Below, one piece after another: positions 1 through 12,215 of a stretch of 64,000 nucleotides of DNA. Each line of letters starts with the position of its first letter. The stretch's first letter is position 1. The DNA comes from Limonium bicolor (taxonomy: Eukaryota > Streptophyta > Magnoliopsida > Caryophyllales > Plumbaginaceae): assembly GCA_023374045.1 (NCBI GenBank), contig CM041778.1, positions 285,425,533-285,489,532 on the forward strand, read 5' to 3'. The notes under the pieces were generated by a model that was given only the letters and a program-made list of their open reading frames with translations, was not told the DNA's origin and did not search any database. The position numbers and the translations under genes were made by a program.

Positions 1-1191
1 TTCCAAGCCTCAAATCAATACCGAAACACTGCAGAAATCACCCCGAAATCACCAAAAACTCATCCTTTCTTCTCCTATTGAACTTCCAAGCACCAAAAAC
101 ACATAAAACCACCACAAAAACAGAAGAGAAACGTCCTTAACAGCATAAAGAAGAAGGAGTCAGAAGCACAATTCGAAGTCAATCCAAAATCGGCATCAAC
201 GAGGCACCAAAAGATCCCCGTTGTGAAGAGTCTCATCAAATCTGAAGGTAAAACAGGTTGAAGTCATGTTTTTCTGACTTTGTTCAACTTTAACTACTCT
301 GTGTTAAAATTTGGAGTCGAATTGACTTTTTATCGCTTCTGAATTAGCGTTTGTTTTCGCTTCTGCTCAATAACTTGTTTGCTAAGTTTCGTGTTTAATT
401 CGAATTCAAATTGTAAACTTTCAATCACTAACATGTTTAGAATCTTTCAGGCTACCTACCCATAAAATTTGAGCCAGAAACACCGCCGGGAGCCACCCAA
501 ACGCCGCTGTCCGAGGGCGGTTCGCACCCACGGACGCTATGTCCGGGGTCCCGGACGCCTGTCCGAAAGCCGGACGCCCCCGGACGGTGGCGGGATATTT
601 TTATTTTCAAAATTTAGGGTTTTATAAAACATGTCCGGGCCCACGGACGTCCTGTCCGTGGCCCCGGACTTTTCAAAATCTCGTTTATGTTTAAATTTGA
701 CTTTACTGTGTAATTAAGTTAACTAGGGTCCGTAGGTTCGGACATTAGGTCCGTAGCCACGGACGAAAACAAAACTTGACCTAATTCTGCCTCCGAAACC
801 CTAGTTTAAGTATTTTAATTTCCACTTTAATTTTCTGTCAAAAAATGTTAAAAAAAAAAAAAACAGAAGCGCGCACTTAGGTTAAAAACGACTCGTAATA
901 AGCCGTAATTAAACTAAGTAGAGGAAAAACGACTTCTAGGGGTAATGAAAGTAATTGAACCCTAATTAAGTCGAATATCAAGCCCCCGAACCCGAACTCT
1001 CCTTTCCTAATTTGATCTAGGTTAAAATTAGGTGGCGACTCTTAATAGGTTCCAGTGAGCTAGCTTAGGTTTTAATAATTTTTGTTATATGACATAGTTA
1101 TTAATCTTAGGTTATAAGTGGACCTAAAACCCGGTTAGATCCTAATCAACTTTAATCAACATAGGATAGGGTTTAAAATCGAGGCTCACAA
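1..1191. other. Unassigned retroelement-like fragment
   Basis: No reading frame here looks like a protein. The stretch has LTR-like character: an AAGGTAAAA donor-like site near 246, a CCGGAC/GTCCGG-rich patch at 513-766, a poly-A run near 846-863, and GGTGGCGACTC at about 1031-1041. The last resembles leader or primer-site sequence I associate with Ogre/Tat elements, but I am not sure. It ends abruptly near 1191, where homology to the LTRs at 3025-6288 and 12216-15815 begins. It may be the 3' part of an LTR plus leader of another element. The assignment is weak. Confidence 0.3.
513..766. repeat. CCGGAC/GTCCGG palindromic patch
   Basis: Many copies of GTCCG and its complement CGGAC lie in alternating orientation, for example around GTCCGGGGTCCCGGAC and GTCCGGGCCCACGGAC. 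The surrounding sequence is AT-rich. Similar patches sit in the LTRs at 22418-22674, 25958-26277, 47413-47750, 52269-52546 and 58841-59120. Confidence 0.7.
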
Positions 1192-2251
1192 TATGTTTAG
1201 TAAACAATTGTATAAGGTTATAAATACTCCCTGTTATTAGTTGGTTAACACCGAGAGAGGTTTAACTAACAAATTGTCAATGAGACTTCAGCTAACTGGA
1301 ACTTGGGGAGAAGAGGAATCCGGGACTGACTCCGGTCTTGCATGTTCAGGATAGGAGGTCGGCATCTGTATCAGATCTGTCTTCCGCCTAGGGTCGACAA
1401 TTTGACTCGACCAGCTCGAGTGAACAGTTCGAGAGTGGGAGGCAAATTCAGGAGGCGCACGAGGGTCAAGCCTACACCCCTCATCACTTAAGAATTAAAG
1501 TTTATTAACCCAATGGAGATATAACTCATTGGCTAGGGTTACCTTGACCCGATAAAAATAAACAATTCAGTTAGAGAACAACTAGCTCTATTAAGAGAAC
1601 GGTTGACACTTAAAGGTATGGTCTAACACGAGAACTAAACAATTCTCAGGCCTCGGAGTTAGGGATCTAACTTACTCATTAATGGGCGTCCATTACGATG
1701 TTTGATTTATTTGAGCTGTGAATGTTTCACTTAAATGTTGTTTGTTATCATACTTCTTATTATTATTTGTATGAATAAACAATTGCATGAATACGACAAA
1801 GTTCGTGTGTAACCTGCTAGCTTGTGGGCTGCACGTTTCTGTACAGCCATGTGCTGAGCCCCTTGGGGCCTGTGATTTAAACATTGCAGGTAGGTGCCAG
1901 AGGACTCGAACCTGAGAGTTGGAGGGTAGAGTACTTCGGTTGCTTTACATTTGTTACACGAGTTGTGCATGTACTCGTTTAGTAATTGATGAGACGTTAG
2001 TATGATGTATTAGGAGATGAGATACTCGGTATAAGTTGTGGTTTATGAATTGTAATGGTTTAGATGCTCGAGTAATTATCCGGTTAGTCAGACCGTGACT
2101 TGTTAAGAGAAGAGGAGTTAGTCACGTGGGTGAAAGGAGGTTGGGTTGGTGGGGTAACACCAATTTGTAGAACTTTTCCGCTGCGTTGTTAATGTACGAG
2201 ATGGATTAGGGCGACGATCATTGTATTGGAGATGGGGGGGGGTTTGTTACA
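1192..2251 (+). mobile_element. LARD-like LTR 1, 5'-truncated
   Basis: From about 1192 the sequence matches the 3' parts of the LTRs ending at 6288 and 15815, with the same order of blocks. It ends in a GTTACA terminus at 2251 and is followed at once by a tRNA-iMet primer site. It is therefore the 3' kilobase of a 5' LTR whose upstream part is missing. It contains the conserved GCCCCTTGGGGC hairpin at 1858-1869 and the TTGCAG|GTA site at about 1889. No coding potential was recognised; short frames on the opposite strand recur in all three LTR copies because the DNA is repeated. Confidence 0.8.
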
Positions 2252-3024
2252 AAAAAGTGGTATCAGAGCGTAGTATGCTCTGATGACTGGAAAATACCGA
2301 GTTAGGAATTACCGAGTTAGGAACTTTAGACTTTGGGATAAGGGTGAGGTTTAGGCGAGAGGTATGTTAGTTAGGATTCCCCCGATGTGTATCGGATATC
2401 TATAATACCTGACCCGCCCTCCACGCCCCTGGTTCTAAGATACCAGAAATGAACGCCAGAGAGAAGACAAGCTTTCTCTTACTCGGGAAAACCCGATCTG
2501 GCAATTACTTAGCATTATGCAATACGAGTAGCACCTCGTTATGCAATAGTCTTTCAAGACTTGAAGGTCCTAATTGGAGCGCGACATTGAATCAGGCACT
2601 ACCCATGGAATCCTACCAATGAAGAATAATAATTACCGGCAACTTGGGTCGACATGCTACGCAGTCGATATAACCCCGCCTTACCAGTAAGAAGCACTAC
2701 GAGTGCAATAAGAGGACAAGAGAAGTGACAGAAACACCGGACAACAGTCCAAGGGAGCAATAACATTGGGATAATACTGCGCAAGAGCATAGGGACTACC
2801 TAAATTCAATTATGAAGCGGGTACCTCCGAACCTACAAAAAAGGGATTGCAAAGACCTAACTGCAATAGCCCAGACGACTATGAATGCATATGCAAGTCA
2901 TACTCCAATAGGACTACGACGTAGTGCCTAAGCAGAGTCAATACTCGATAACCTTGACGAAGGTGTGGAAATGAGAGTGAGAACTAAGGCTAAAGTGAAA
3001 GAAAAAGGGATTCCTCAGAAAGAG
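2252..3024 (+). mobile_element. 5' stub of LARD-like internal domain
   Basis: This segment is nearly the same as 6289-7060, the start of the internal domain of the next unit. It stops abruptly near 3024 in the middle of that homology, where LTR sequence begins. The rest of the internal domain and the 5' part of the next LTR are deleted. No reading frame resembles gag. Confidence 0.75.
2258..2270 (+). promoter_or_regulatory. Primer binding site, tRNA-iMet type
   Basis: TGGTATCAGAGCG lies seven bases after the LTR end, the usual place for the minus-strand primer site; this sequence is the common plant initiator-Met site. Its 3' part can pair with GCTCTGAT a few bases downstream, forming a stem of eight base pairs. 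Confidence 0.85.
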
Positions 3025-3956
3025 CTTTACAACCATAGCTCATGAGCCCCCAGATCTTAGGAAAAACCACGAAGAAGTGCCTTTGATTCTCGAGGTAAAA
3101 CATTGCCTTCTTGAAAACTTCTTGTTCTTTGGTTTTTGTTACAGCCGATTGGCATGGGATACTAACCCATCTTATTCTTCATCTTTTTGTATAATTTTGG
3201 AGCCAATTTCTCTAGCAAATTGCTGTCAAAATTTCTAAGGAATCAAGCTTAAATATAGCTAATGGTTAATATACAAGGTAAATCTTACAACTACCTATTC
3301 AAGGTTCTAATTGTGATCTATATATGATCTAACATATTGTTCATCTTATTATTTATTGCCGAAATTTGGTGATTAATATCAGTTTTTAGCTTATTAAAAA
3401 GTTAATGTTTATTAAATCTAAGAATAGATTTATACTCTTTATGATATAAGCTTCAGTTAAGCTATCATAATATACAAGAAAAATTCAATACTATAATTTA
3501 TGTGGTGGCCAAAAATTAGGAGGTTATATAGAGTTATAAAAATGATCTAACTTAGTTAAATTAAAGGAATTAGTATAATTAGATAATATGTAAAATTTGA
3601 GAAGTTTAGGTTACATAATATCAAGACCGAAAATATATATTAGTTAATATGTATTTTTGAGAGTTTATGTGATGAGAAAATAATTGTAGAATTAAGTTTA
3701 CAATTTATAAAGAGTTTATAAGTGTTTAAAGGATATTATAGGTTTTTGGTATATTTAAGGATAATAAAGAGTATTTATATACTATAACATTAGATAACTA
3801 AATCTGGTGGTTTAGAGATGTTTAAGATGATTTTTGATGTTCAAAAATCTGTAGGTAAATTAGTTACGAAAATTAGAAATTAATTAGAGTTAAATTGGTT
3901 TAATAAATGAGTTAGGATAAAAGAAAAGACCACAAGGGTAAAATGGTAATTTCCCT

Positions 3957-4167
3957 GGTCAAACGTGGTCAAACTTGGTCAATGACAGTTTATAAAATGT
4001 TTAGAGGAGCTAGAACAAAATTGTAGCAAAAGATTAGTTTTATTAAAAGGATAAAGGAATAAAAAGTTAAGTTAATTAACTTTAGGGGTAATTTTGTAAA
4101 TTATGGAAAGTTAGGGGGTTTGACCATAAAATACTGGTCAAACTTGGGTATATATTGGTAATTGACC
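3957..4167. promoter_or_regulatory. W-box-like cluster in LTR 2
   Basis: Six copies of TTGACC or its complement GGTCAA occur in 211 bp: at 3957, 3967, 3977, 4120, 4136 and 4162. TTGACC/T is the core bound by plant WRKY factors. LTR 3 has the same cluster with one more copy. Function is inferred from the motif only. Confidence 0.45.
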
Positions 4168-4539
4168 AAAAGTATAAATAATTAATTAAGTAACTTTGGA
4201 TGGAATTAGAAATTAAATACAAGTTTAGAACTTATTATGAGTAAAATAGAAATTAAAGGAAAACTATGGGAAAGGAATGTAAATAACACATTTTTATGTG
4301 TTTAGAAGGTTAAGGAAATTAAATAAAGAATTTAGAATCAAGTTGTAAAAGAAAAGAGTTAAGACAGGGTTAAACGAGACCCGTATATAAATTAAAGTAT
4401 ACGAGGGTATACCCGTAATTTAATAAGTAAAGGAGAAATCAATACTTAAAGTATTTTTAATGAAAGTACAAGTTATATTGGATAAGAAATAAATACGTAT
4501 GATACGGAGTATACGGATGTATAAGAAAAATTTTAGTGT

Positions 4540-4770
4540 ACATCAATAGTACTCGTATACGTGAATAGTATACGTTACATGAATAGTAAATATGTATACA
4601 TGAATAGTAAAATACGATACATGAATAGTAACTACGTATACGTGAATAGTTAAATACGAGATGTATACTTGAATAGTGAAATACGGTGAATAGTAAAATA
4701 CAAGGCCGTATAAATAAATAGTGGAATACAAGACCGTATAAATGAATAGTGAATACGGATGAATAGTGAA
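4540..4770 (+). repeat. TGAATAGT/GTATAC tandem array in LTR 2
   Basis: About ten copies of TGAATAGT or close variants are spaced roughly 15-30 bp apart and mixed with GTATAC palindromes. The array lies about 1.5-1.7 kb before the LTR end, roughly where other LARD-like LTRs carry GGTCGG palindromes. LTR 3 has the matching array at 14030-14275. Confidence 0.7.
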
Positions 4771-5902
4771 AAATACTAAAACAATACAAGTTCGTATAAG
4801 TCTAAAGTTGCTAACTGTGCAACTAAATAACTGCTAACGATGTTAGTATGTTATGAATTAGGATTGAGTTTAAAAACGCTCCTAAATGAACGAACCCGTT
4901 TAACTGGTATATTATATACCCGGGTTAACCTAGGAAGAGTTTAAGTTGAAAAGAACCAAATTAGTTCTAGACACAGGATACTAACTAGTTCTGGTTACAG
5001 ATCTAGATAAGTCAGAGGCGTTCGGCGGATTAGGGGAACGAGGGATTAAGAGCTTGCCAATCTCCGGTGTACGGTATGGGATTCTTGTAGCTTGTTTGCT
5101 AACGAGGTCTACCTCGGTTTGTGTGCTATGTGTTTGTGATACGACCAACAGGATTAAGCATGAACCAATTTATTGTATTGTTTATTGTGCGTACATTGCA
5201 CACCAACCGATTGATTCAGAGCTTGTTCATTAACTATGTTTAGTAACAATTGTATAAGGTTATAAATACTCCCTGTTGTTAGTTGGTTATACCGAGAGAG
5301 GTTTAACTAACAAATTGTCAATGAGACTTCAGCTAACTGGAACTTGGGGAGAGAGGAATCCGGGACTGACTCCGGTCATGCATGTTAGGTTAGGAGGTCG
5401 GCATCTGTATCAGATCTGTCTTCCGCCTAGGGTCGACAATGACTGACCAGCCGACTCGAGTGAACAGTTCGAGGTGGGAGGCAAATTCAGGAGGCGCGGG
5501 AGGGTCAAGCCTACACCCCTCATAACTTAAGAATTAATGTTTATTAACCCAATGGAGCTAATAACTCATTGGCTAGGGTTACCTTGACCCGAAAAAATAA
5601 ACAATTCAGTTAGAGAACAACCAGTTCTATTAAGAGAACGGTTGACACTTATAAGGTATGGTCAAACACGAGAACTAAACAATTCTCAGGCCTCAGGAGT
5701 TAGGAATCTAACTTACTCATTAATGGGCGTCCATTACGACGTTCGATTTATTTGAGCTGTGAATGTTTCACATAAATGTGTTGTTTGTTATCTTACTCTA
5801 TTATTATTTGTATGAATAAACAATTGCATGTATACGACAAAGTAGTCGTGTGTAACCCTGCTAGCTTGTGGGCTGCACGTTTTCTGTACCAGCATGTGCT
5901 GA

Positions 5903-5914
5903 GCCCCTTGGGGC
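5903..5914 (+). other. Conserved U5 hairpin palindrome, LTR 2
   Basis: GCCCCTTGGGGC is a perfect 12-bp palindrome preceded by TGCTGA and followed by a TTTGCAG|GTAGGTGCC site. The same block is at 1858-1869 (LTR 1), 15425-15436 (LTR 3) and 24131-24142 (solo LTR). Two other subfamilies have a different stem in the same place. Confidence 0.6.
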
Positions 5915-6293
5915 CTGTGATTTAAACTTTGCAGGTAGGTGCCAGACGAGGACTCAACCTGAGAGTAGGAGCGGGTAGAGTACTTCGGGTTGCTTTTACA
6001 TTTGTTACACGAGTTGTGCATGTACACTCGTTTAGTAATTGATGAGATGTTAGTATGATGTATTAGGATATGAGATACTCGGTATAAGTTGTGGTTTATG
6101 ATTGTAATGTTAGATGCTCGAGTAATTATCCGGTTAGTCAGACCGTGACTTGTAAGAGAATAGGCCTAGTTAGTCACGTGGGTGACTAACGGCGGTAACA
6201 CCAATTTAGTAGAACTTTTCCGCTGCGTTGTTAATGTACGAGATGGACTTAGGGCGACGATCATTGTATTTGGAGATGGGGTGTTACAAAAAG

Positions 6294-6306
6294 TGGTATC
6301 AGAGCG
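6294..6306 (+). promoter_or_regulatory. Primer binding site, tRNA-iMet type
   Basis: TGGTATCAGAGCG follows the end of LTR 2. ATCAGAGCG pairs perfectly with CGCTCTGAT after a four-base GTAG loop, so most of the primer site can fold into a nine-base-pair stem. Confidence 0.85.
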
Positions 6307-9300
6307 GTAGCGCTCTGATGACTGGAAATTACCGAGCTTAGGAATTACCGAGTTAGGAACTTTAGACTTTGGGATAAGGGTTGAGTGTTAGTGCGAGAGG
6401 TGCGTTAGTTAGGATTCCCGATGTGTATCGGATATCTATAATACCTGACCCGCCCTCCGCGCCCCTGGTTCTAAGATACCAGAAATGAACGCCAGAGAGA
6501 GACAAGCTTTCTCTTACTCGGGAAAACCCGATCTGGCAATTACTTAGCATTATGCAATACGAGGCACCTCGTTATGCAATAGTCTTTCAAGACTTGAAGG
6601 TCCTAATTGGAGCGCAACGTTGAACAGGCTACTACCATGGAATCCTACCAATGAGAGAATAATAATTACCGGCAACTTGGGTCGACATGCTACGCAGTCG
6701 ATATAACCCCGCCATACCAGTAAGAAGAAAGCACTACGAGTGCAATAAGAGGACAAGAGAAGTGACAGAAACACCGGACAACAGTCCAAGGGAGCAATAA
6801 CAGTGGGATAATACCGCGCAAGAGCATAGGGACTACCTAAAAGTCAATTATGAAGCGGGTAACTCCGAACCTACAAAAAAGGGGTTGCAAAGACCTAACT
6901 GCAATAGCCAGACGACTACGAATGCATATGCAAGTCATACTCCAAGATAGGACTACGACGTAGTGCCTAAGAGAGTCAATACTCGATAACCTGACGAAGG
7001 TGTGGAAATGAGAGTGAGAACCAAGGCGAAAGAAAGAAAAAGGGTTCCCTCAGAAAGAGGAATACCCTGATAAGTAACTATACAATCAAAAGCAGTCAGG
7101 AAGCTGCCCAGATAATCAATTAACCAAAGCCAAAAAGGGCAAAGAAGGAGTCCCATGGACTACCACCTACATGGAGTTTAGGAGAATGTACCATTGCCGA
7201 CGTACACAGTACCGATAGCCCATCTTGCATGGCGCACTTGCCTTGGCAAGTGCCGCCGCAATGAAGCTTTACAGGAAGCCGTGAAGACCAAATGGTAAAA
7301 ACCACGGATATAATACATATTAACACCGGATTACAAATCCTTAAGACTGAAGAGCGAAATATGGGAGGGCCTGACGGCCTGACCATGACAACTAAATCAA
7401 TACACCAGTCAGCAGGGAGCTGGACTTGGTCAGGAAACTAAACGACGTGAGCATCACAACAGACAACCGACACTACAGGTAAGAACATCAACCCAAAACC
7501 AAGCCTAACCTTGAATGGAAGAACCGAAGAGATTACTCAACAATGTGAGAGACCAGATGTAAGTAATAACCTACAAGGAAGGTATTACGACATACAATGA
7601 AGATGGAGGACATAACAACTTTCAATAAAAACGGGATGAACCCAGAATAATACCATTAACAGCACTCTTCATTGAAGTTGATAAACCCAGAAACAGAATC
7701 AGAGAAAACAAATTTAAGCAATGACCTACCTAGGATCAAAGACGTGCAATCACAAAAGAGAGAACCTCAAAAGGACTACACCATAGAGTTGGTATAGTTG
7801 AGCAGAAAAAGACCCATAAACGATGGTTAGTATTGCTTGCCTAACTCATTAACACCCAAGTATGATTAGTCATTAACGGGTGGCGTAGTCAACGAAAGTT
7901 GAACAAAGTATTGACATGGCAGCACATGATAGCCAGGGTAAATATACGACTTAGACACCTGAAGGCAGAGGCCTAGTGAAAACTAATCCTTAATTGCTAA
8001 AAGACGCAAGTCTATGAGAGCGAAGGTATTGTCACAGACACTGATTAACATCGGATTACCTAAGCGAACTTCCACAGCAGGAAGCGAGATACAACAACTT
8101 ATTGTGAAACCCAATATTACATCCAATGATGTGACCCAACATTGACAGAGCTCAGAGAACAAGAGAATTACGTGGATAACCTACAGATGATTAAGAATAC
8201 AACAGTGAACCGAACACCGGCTATCACTTGAGACTAATCAAGCATTAAGGGCCTACGAGCCAAGGATGTTAAATACATCAGAGCTCGAGGCACAGGAAAG
8301 CATAAAAGGCTTATCTAGGCCATGAATGAACTACAACTCGTACATACGAGTGGTTATGAGAACCTATACTAAATTGAGGAAGAATTGCCAGAAAGGGCAC
8401 CAATGAGAATGTTGAGATAGTGCTATTGACAGGGGGGAGAACGAACCATTCCTTTTAGGGTGGGGATACCTCTCCTTGTTGTGAGGCCATGAGTGGGAAT
8501 AAACCCCTCAAAAAGGGCTTTCACTTCTTAGAGATTGAATACTCTCTATTGGAGAATGGGAACCGTAGACCTTGAAATTACCTTAGAACATTCCAGTTAC
8601 ACATAATAATATGGAAGGCTGCAGAGACAGACCTCATATCCAACACCCAGGATTTAAGAATCAGCAATCGTCAGAGATAAACATTGTGAGTGCGCAGTAT
8701 GGCACGTCAAGTGACCAACGCTCAAAAGAGCTTGTGATTCAACGGATGACTTTTCAGTAACCGGTTAAATTACATGGTAAATAACATCATAAAGGATGAA
8801 AGAATGTGAGAGAAATTAGCCTACTTACGAACCTGAGATTGAAGCAGAACACCTTCATATTAAGAGATAACCATTTTACAACACGATACGGCAACGCCAA
8901 ACACGAAATTAGAGAACTCAGTGTGTTTACACCATGAAGGGATTGAATAAGACAAGACGTTGAAGTAAACAATTGAAGAATTGTGCCATCAATGGGCAAT
9001 TAAGAAAGCTAAAGCTACTTCGTAGTGGAGGCCATGAGAATAATACCTCAGGTAGATTAAGTTACAGTGCAGCAAAGCAACCACTATATATAAGCCATCA
9101 AATATTGACACGAAAGCAATCAGATTTATGAATTAAAACCGATGTAAGTAAGATGATGAAATGGGAGACAGACTGTGCAGTAACGCCAGTAGCCTGGACC
9201 ATGTGATGAAAGATTTCACAGGAAGCACACTGTCCATTCCGTGAGGAACTGGAAGTGCATTCCTAGTGGATCGACATGAGAAATAAGATAAGAGGCTCTA

Positions 9301-10420
9301 AGGAAAGAGACCTCAAATTACTAAGGGATCGAGTCCGTACTAAATACAGAAGGTATAATGTAGTTATGAACCCAGTAGATGGATATTCCTTGATTAAGTT
9401 CAAGAAGAACGACATGCGTTATCATGGATTGATGAAAGAGGGATCGACAACAGAATACTTCACAAATTAGCTATAACTAAGCGTGTGACGAACACTACGA
9501 GTATACTTAAACGAGATGTGGGACGACCGCACTCCAAAGGAGCTTGTGGGCCTGATGGACTTATTTATAAGTTAGTCGGGTAAGTAGCAATGTATCATTA
9601 AGGTACCCCATATATGTAAACGAGTAGTGTAAGGAACACGAGAAGTAGTCGACTCCGTACGACAGTCAGAGATGCAAACTCACACCAGAACAACAAGTTA
9701 CCGTGAACAATGAGGAGGAAGAACTCAGTTAACCAATGAGATTAAAAGAGTCAGAACTCATTCCAGGAGGAAAAATTAAGAGTTATGAAGTGCGAGAAGC
9801 ACTGATTAGTAAGTATATCAGTTGATATGTCTCAAGACTTTCGAGGAAACTGTAAAGAGCAATAAGCACTGAACAGTAAGTCCAGATTATACAGGAATCT
9901 CTGACTGAGGATCAGTTAGTAAGAAACAATTCAGACGCTGAAAGGCGTAATAAGAGCATGAACATCAGATCTCCAGAGAACTGGATAGACAAGCTAAATC
10001 ATTGAGACCGTGTATAGATAAAGATACCACGTCCATTAAGAGACCTTTATTCCTAAATTATAAAGATACAAAGGAGCTGTAAAACATATTGAAGAGGATA
10101 TGAAGGGCAAACTAAGCCCCAAGATTGTCAGTGTCACGCAGCAGAAGATTGTGTCTCACATCTTCTAGTCGAATAAAATATACGACTTATCTATAAAATA
10201 CTTTGAAGCCTTAGAGACTACACTTGAACCAGTTGTAAGATTGGTATAAACACCAATAAGAATCCTTGATACAGAGACTAAGCCATTACCATGGTGAAGA
10301 TCCTCTAACCCAATCATAATGTGGGATAGACTACATGGAACCTAAATGCTCCATGACACATAAACATCTTGAACCTATGTTCAAGGATGATATAATGTTG
10401 ATTACGTGGGTGTAATCCAT

Positions 10421-10436
10421 TTTAAGGGGGGTAGAG
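10421..10436 (+). promoter_or_regulatory. Internal polypurine-tract-like site
   Basis: TTTAAGGGGGGTAGAG resembles the PPT of the Tekay element (58050-58064) and of the minus-strand LARD (28493-28508), with the same five-base spacer, but it lies about 0.8 kb before the LTR-derived sequence. The homologous site on the minus-strand element is at 29711-29726. Confidence 0.5.
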
Positions 10437-11230
10437 CGTACAATCGCTTAGCCTATATTTCACGCATTGAGTAAGTAACCTATAGTGTGCATAGCACAAT
10501 ACAATTAGTTGTGATGTTTGATATGTATGTTATATAAACACATGTATTCATTCTTATGTGGTTGTGGTTATTACGCACAATTAAATGCGAATACCAGATG
10601 TATTAGAGGACGACCTCGTTAACTTCGGTGCGAGAATTCAGGAAAAGAGGAGTAGAAACTCCAGGGGAATTAAAATCCCTATGATATGCATTGATATGAG
10701 ACCAAATATGGTAATGTTATGAGGTATGAATCGGTATGAGACCGTTGTAGAACCTGGTAGAAATTTAATTCTCTAAGTAATTGCTGAGAGGTGAATTAAG
10801 AATGACTGATGGATTGAGTTCCATAATTTGGAGATGTATTGATTTATGATTATGACTAGAAGGACTAAAAGATATAAAATGCTACATGAATAATTATTTG
10901 GTTGTTTGAAGTTGACGTGGGAGGTAGAACTTGATCTTGGCCAGATCAAGGAAAACTGAACACAAATTGGGGTGAAAGGATAGTTCAACACTGATGTTGA
11001 TCTCATTAGGGTCGGATGATTCCTGAAACTTTCTACAAGTGGTCACAATTAACCACGTTAAGTGTAGATGCAGTAGCATAAAGTGGAATTGGAGTTGTCA
11101 TGTATTTTCTGTATTACTCGCTCATGAACTCGAGGACATGAAAACCTTTGTCTTCAGACCGGTTACATGAGGAGTATGCAACAAAGAATATAGAAAGAGT
11201 ATTTCGATTACTGAAACATACGAAAGATGT

Positions 11231-11281
11231 GTTGAATGGGATGAAAAAGAATGAGAAAAGTAAAGAAAATGTAAAGTAATG
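11231..11281 (-). repeat. 51-bp inverted repeat, left arm
   Basis: This is the exact reverse complement of 12216-12266, with 934 bp between the arms. The match was read base by base and has no mismatch. Confidence 0.9.
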
Positions 11282-12215
11282 TTATAATATATAAAGTAAC
11301 AAAAAAGTCTCCACATTAGGCAAGCTTTTAGGATGATTGATTATGCAATCTTGCCTTCTCATTATTGTGGCTGCCGACTGTGTTGGTCAAGGATGGTCAA
11401 TTTTTTGACCATTGACCATTCTTGGTCAACGTTTGACTAAATGGGCACTATTTCGGGTTACTATTCACATTAAATATTATATTTGTAAAATTTTTGGTAA
11501 AATCTTCAAATTAAATTCCTAATATGATATTATTTAGTATACATGTATTTTAGTATGTATACAAGGCCAACTAGCCACTCAAAACCAATTTCGAAGACAA
11601 TTCGCAAAAATACGTTTTAAGGAGTTTTCGGGCTCCTTTTGTGTCTTAACTCTTTTTAGAGTTTGGTTTGACTTGAAAATAATTTTATAATTTTATTTTA
11701 GTACATTCACATATAAAGCCTTTAAAACCATCCAAGACTCATTCATAAGACAATATATCCAAAATATGCTTTAAGGGGTTTTATGGCATATTTTGTCTTG
11801 AGTTGTTTCTGAACTTGGTTTTCTTCGGTAATGGTTTCATAATGTTCTTAGCTTGATTATAAGACTTATGAATTCACTTTGGATCCTTATTGAGGTCATG
11901 AAATCTCTATGGTTTCTTAAAACACATTTTCCCTTAAAGCACATTTTTGTGCTCTAAGGTGCATTTTCGGTTTAAACGCTAATTCCGCTTAATGCGTATT
12001 ACTAATCTTAGAGGTATTTCACATTTGAAATCTCTTGGGAACTTATTGGTAGTTCCCTAATTTATTTGTGCTCTTTATAACACCTTTTTGCTCTAATTGT
12101 TCCTAAAGCATGTTTTGGTGTAAATTGTTGTTAACACTTCTTCTAATGTTTCTAAGGCACGTTCTAGCCATAGTATATCCTTATTAGATAGTTCATTAAT
12201 ATATTAAGGTTTGGC
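11231..12215 (-). mobile_element. Inverted 5' segment of a LARD-like LTR
   Basis: Read on the minus strand from 12215 downwards, the sequence starts with CCAAACC and continues to GTGCCTTAGAAAC, matching the beginning of the plus-strand LTRs at 20057 and 44684. It runs to 11231. The expected plus-oriented LTR start is absent and LTR 3 begins directly at 12216. The last 51 bases (11231-11281) are an exact inverted copy of 12216-12266. It also carries W-box-like sites near 11385-11437. Confidence 0.65.

Larger units (their letters stand above)
3025..6288 (+). mobile_element. LARD-like LTR 2, 5'-truncated
   Basis: It is collinear with LTR 3 from 12472 to 15815, with small indels. It starts at a deletion junction (LTR homology begins at CTTTACAACC) and ends in GTGTTACA at 6288 before a PBS. 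In order it holds a W-box-like cluster (3957-4167), a TGAATAGT/GTATAC array (about 4540-4770), and the U5 hairpin at 5903-5914. It is AT-rich and has no protein-like frame. Confidence 0.8.
6289..11230 (+). mobile_element. LARD-like internal domain, non-coding
   Basis: About 4.9 kb lie between the PBS and LTR-derived sequence. The longest frames are under 95 codons and show no gag zinc knuckle, DSG protease, reverse transcriptase YxDD or integrase motif on either strand. Parts match the minus-strand internal domain at 28493-32710: around 8440-9270 matches 30380-31300, 9511-9900 matches 32300-32710, 10405-10436 matches 29711-29752, and 10920-11020 matches 29040-29110. Conservation without coding capacity, together with 4.4-kb LTRs, is what is described for LARDs. 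A very old, decayed gag-pol cannot be excluded by eye. Confidence 0.65.

Noticed and set aside
9276..9470. 64-codon basic frame in the LARD interior
   Set aside because: It has no recognisable domain, is not seen in the homologous minus-strand copy and is within chance length for this window.
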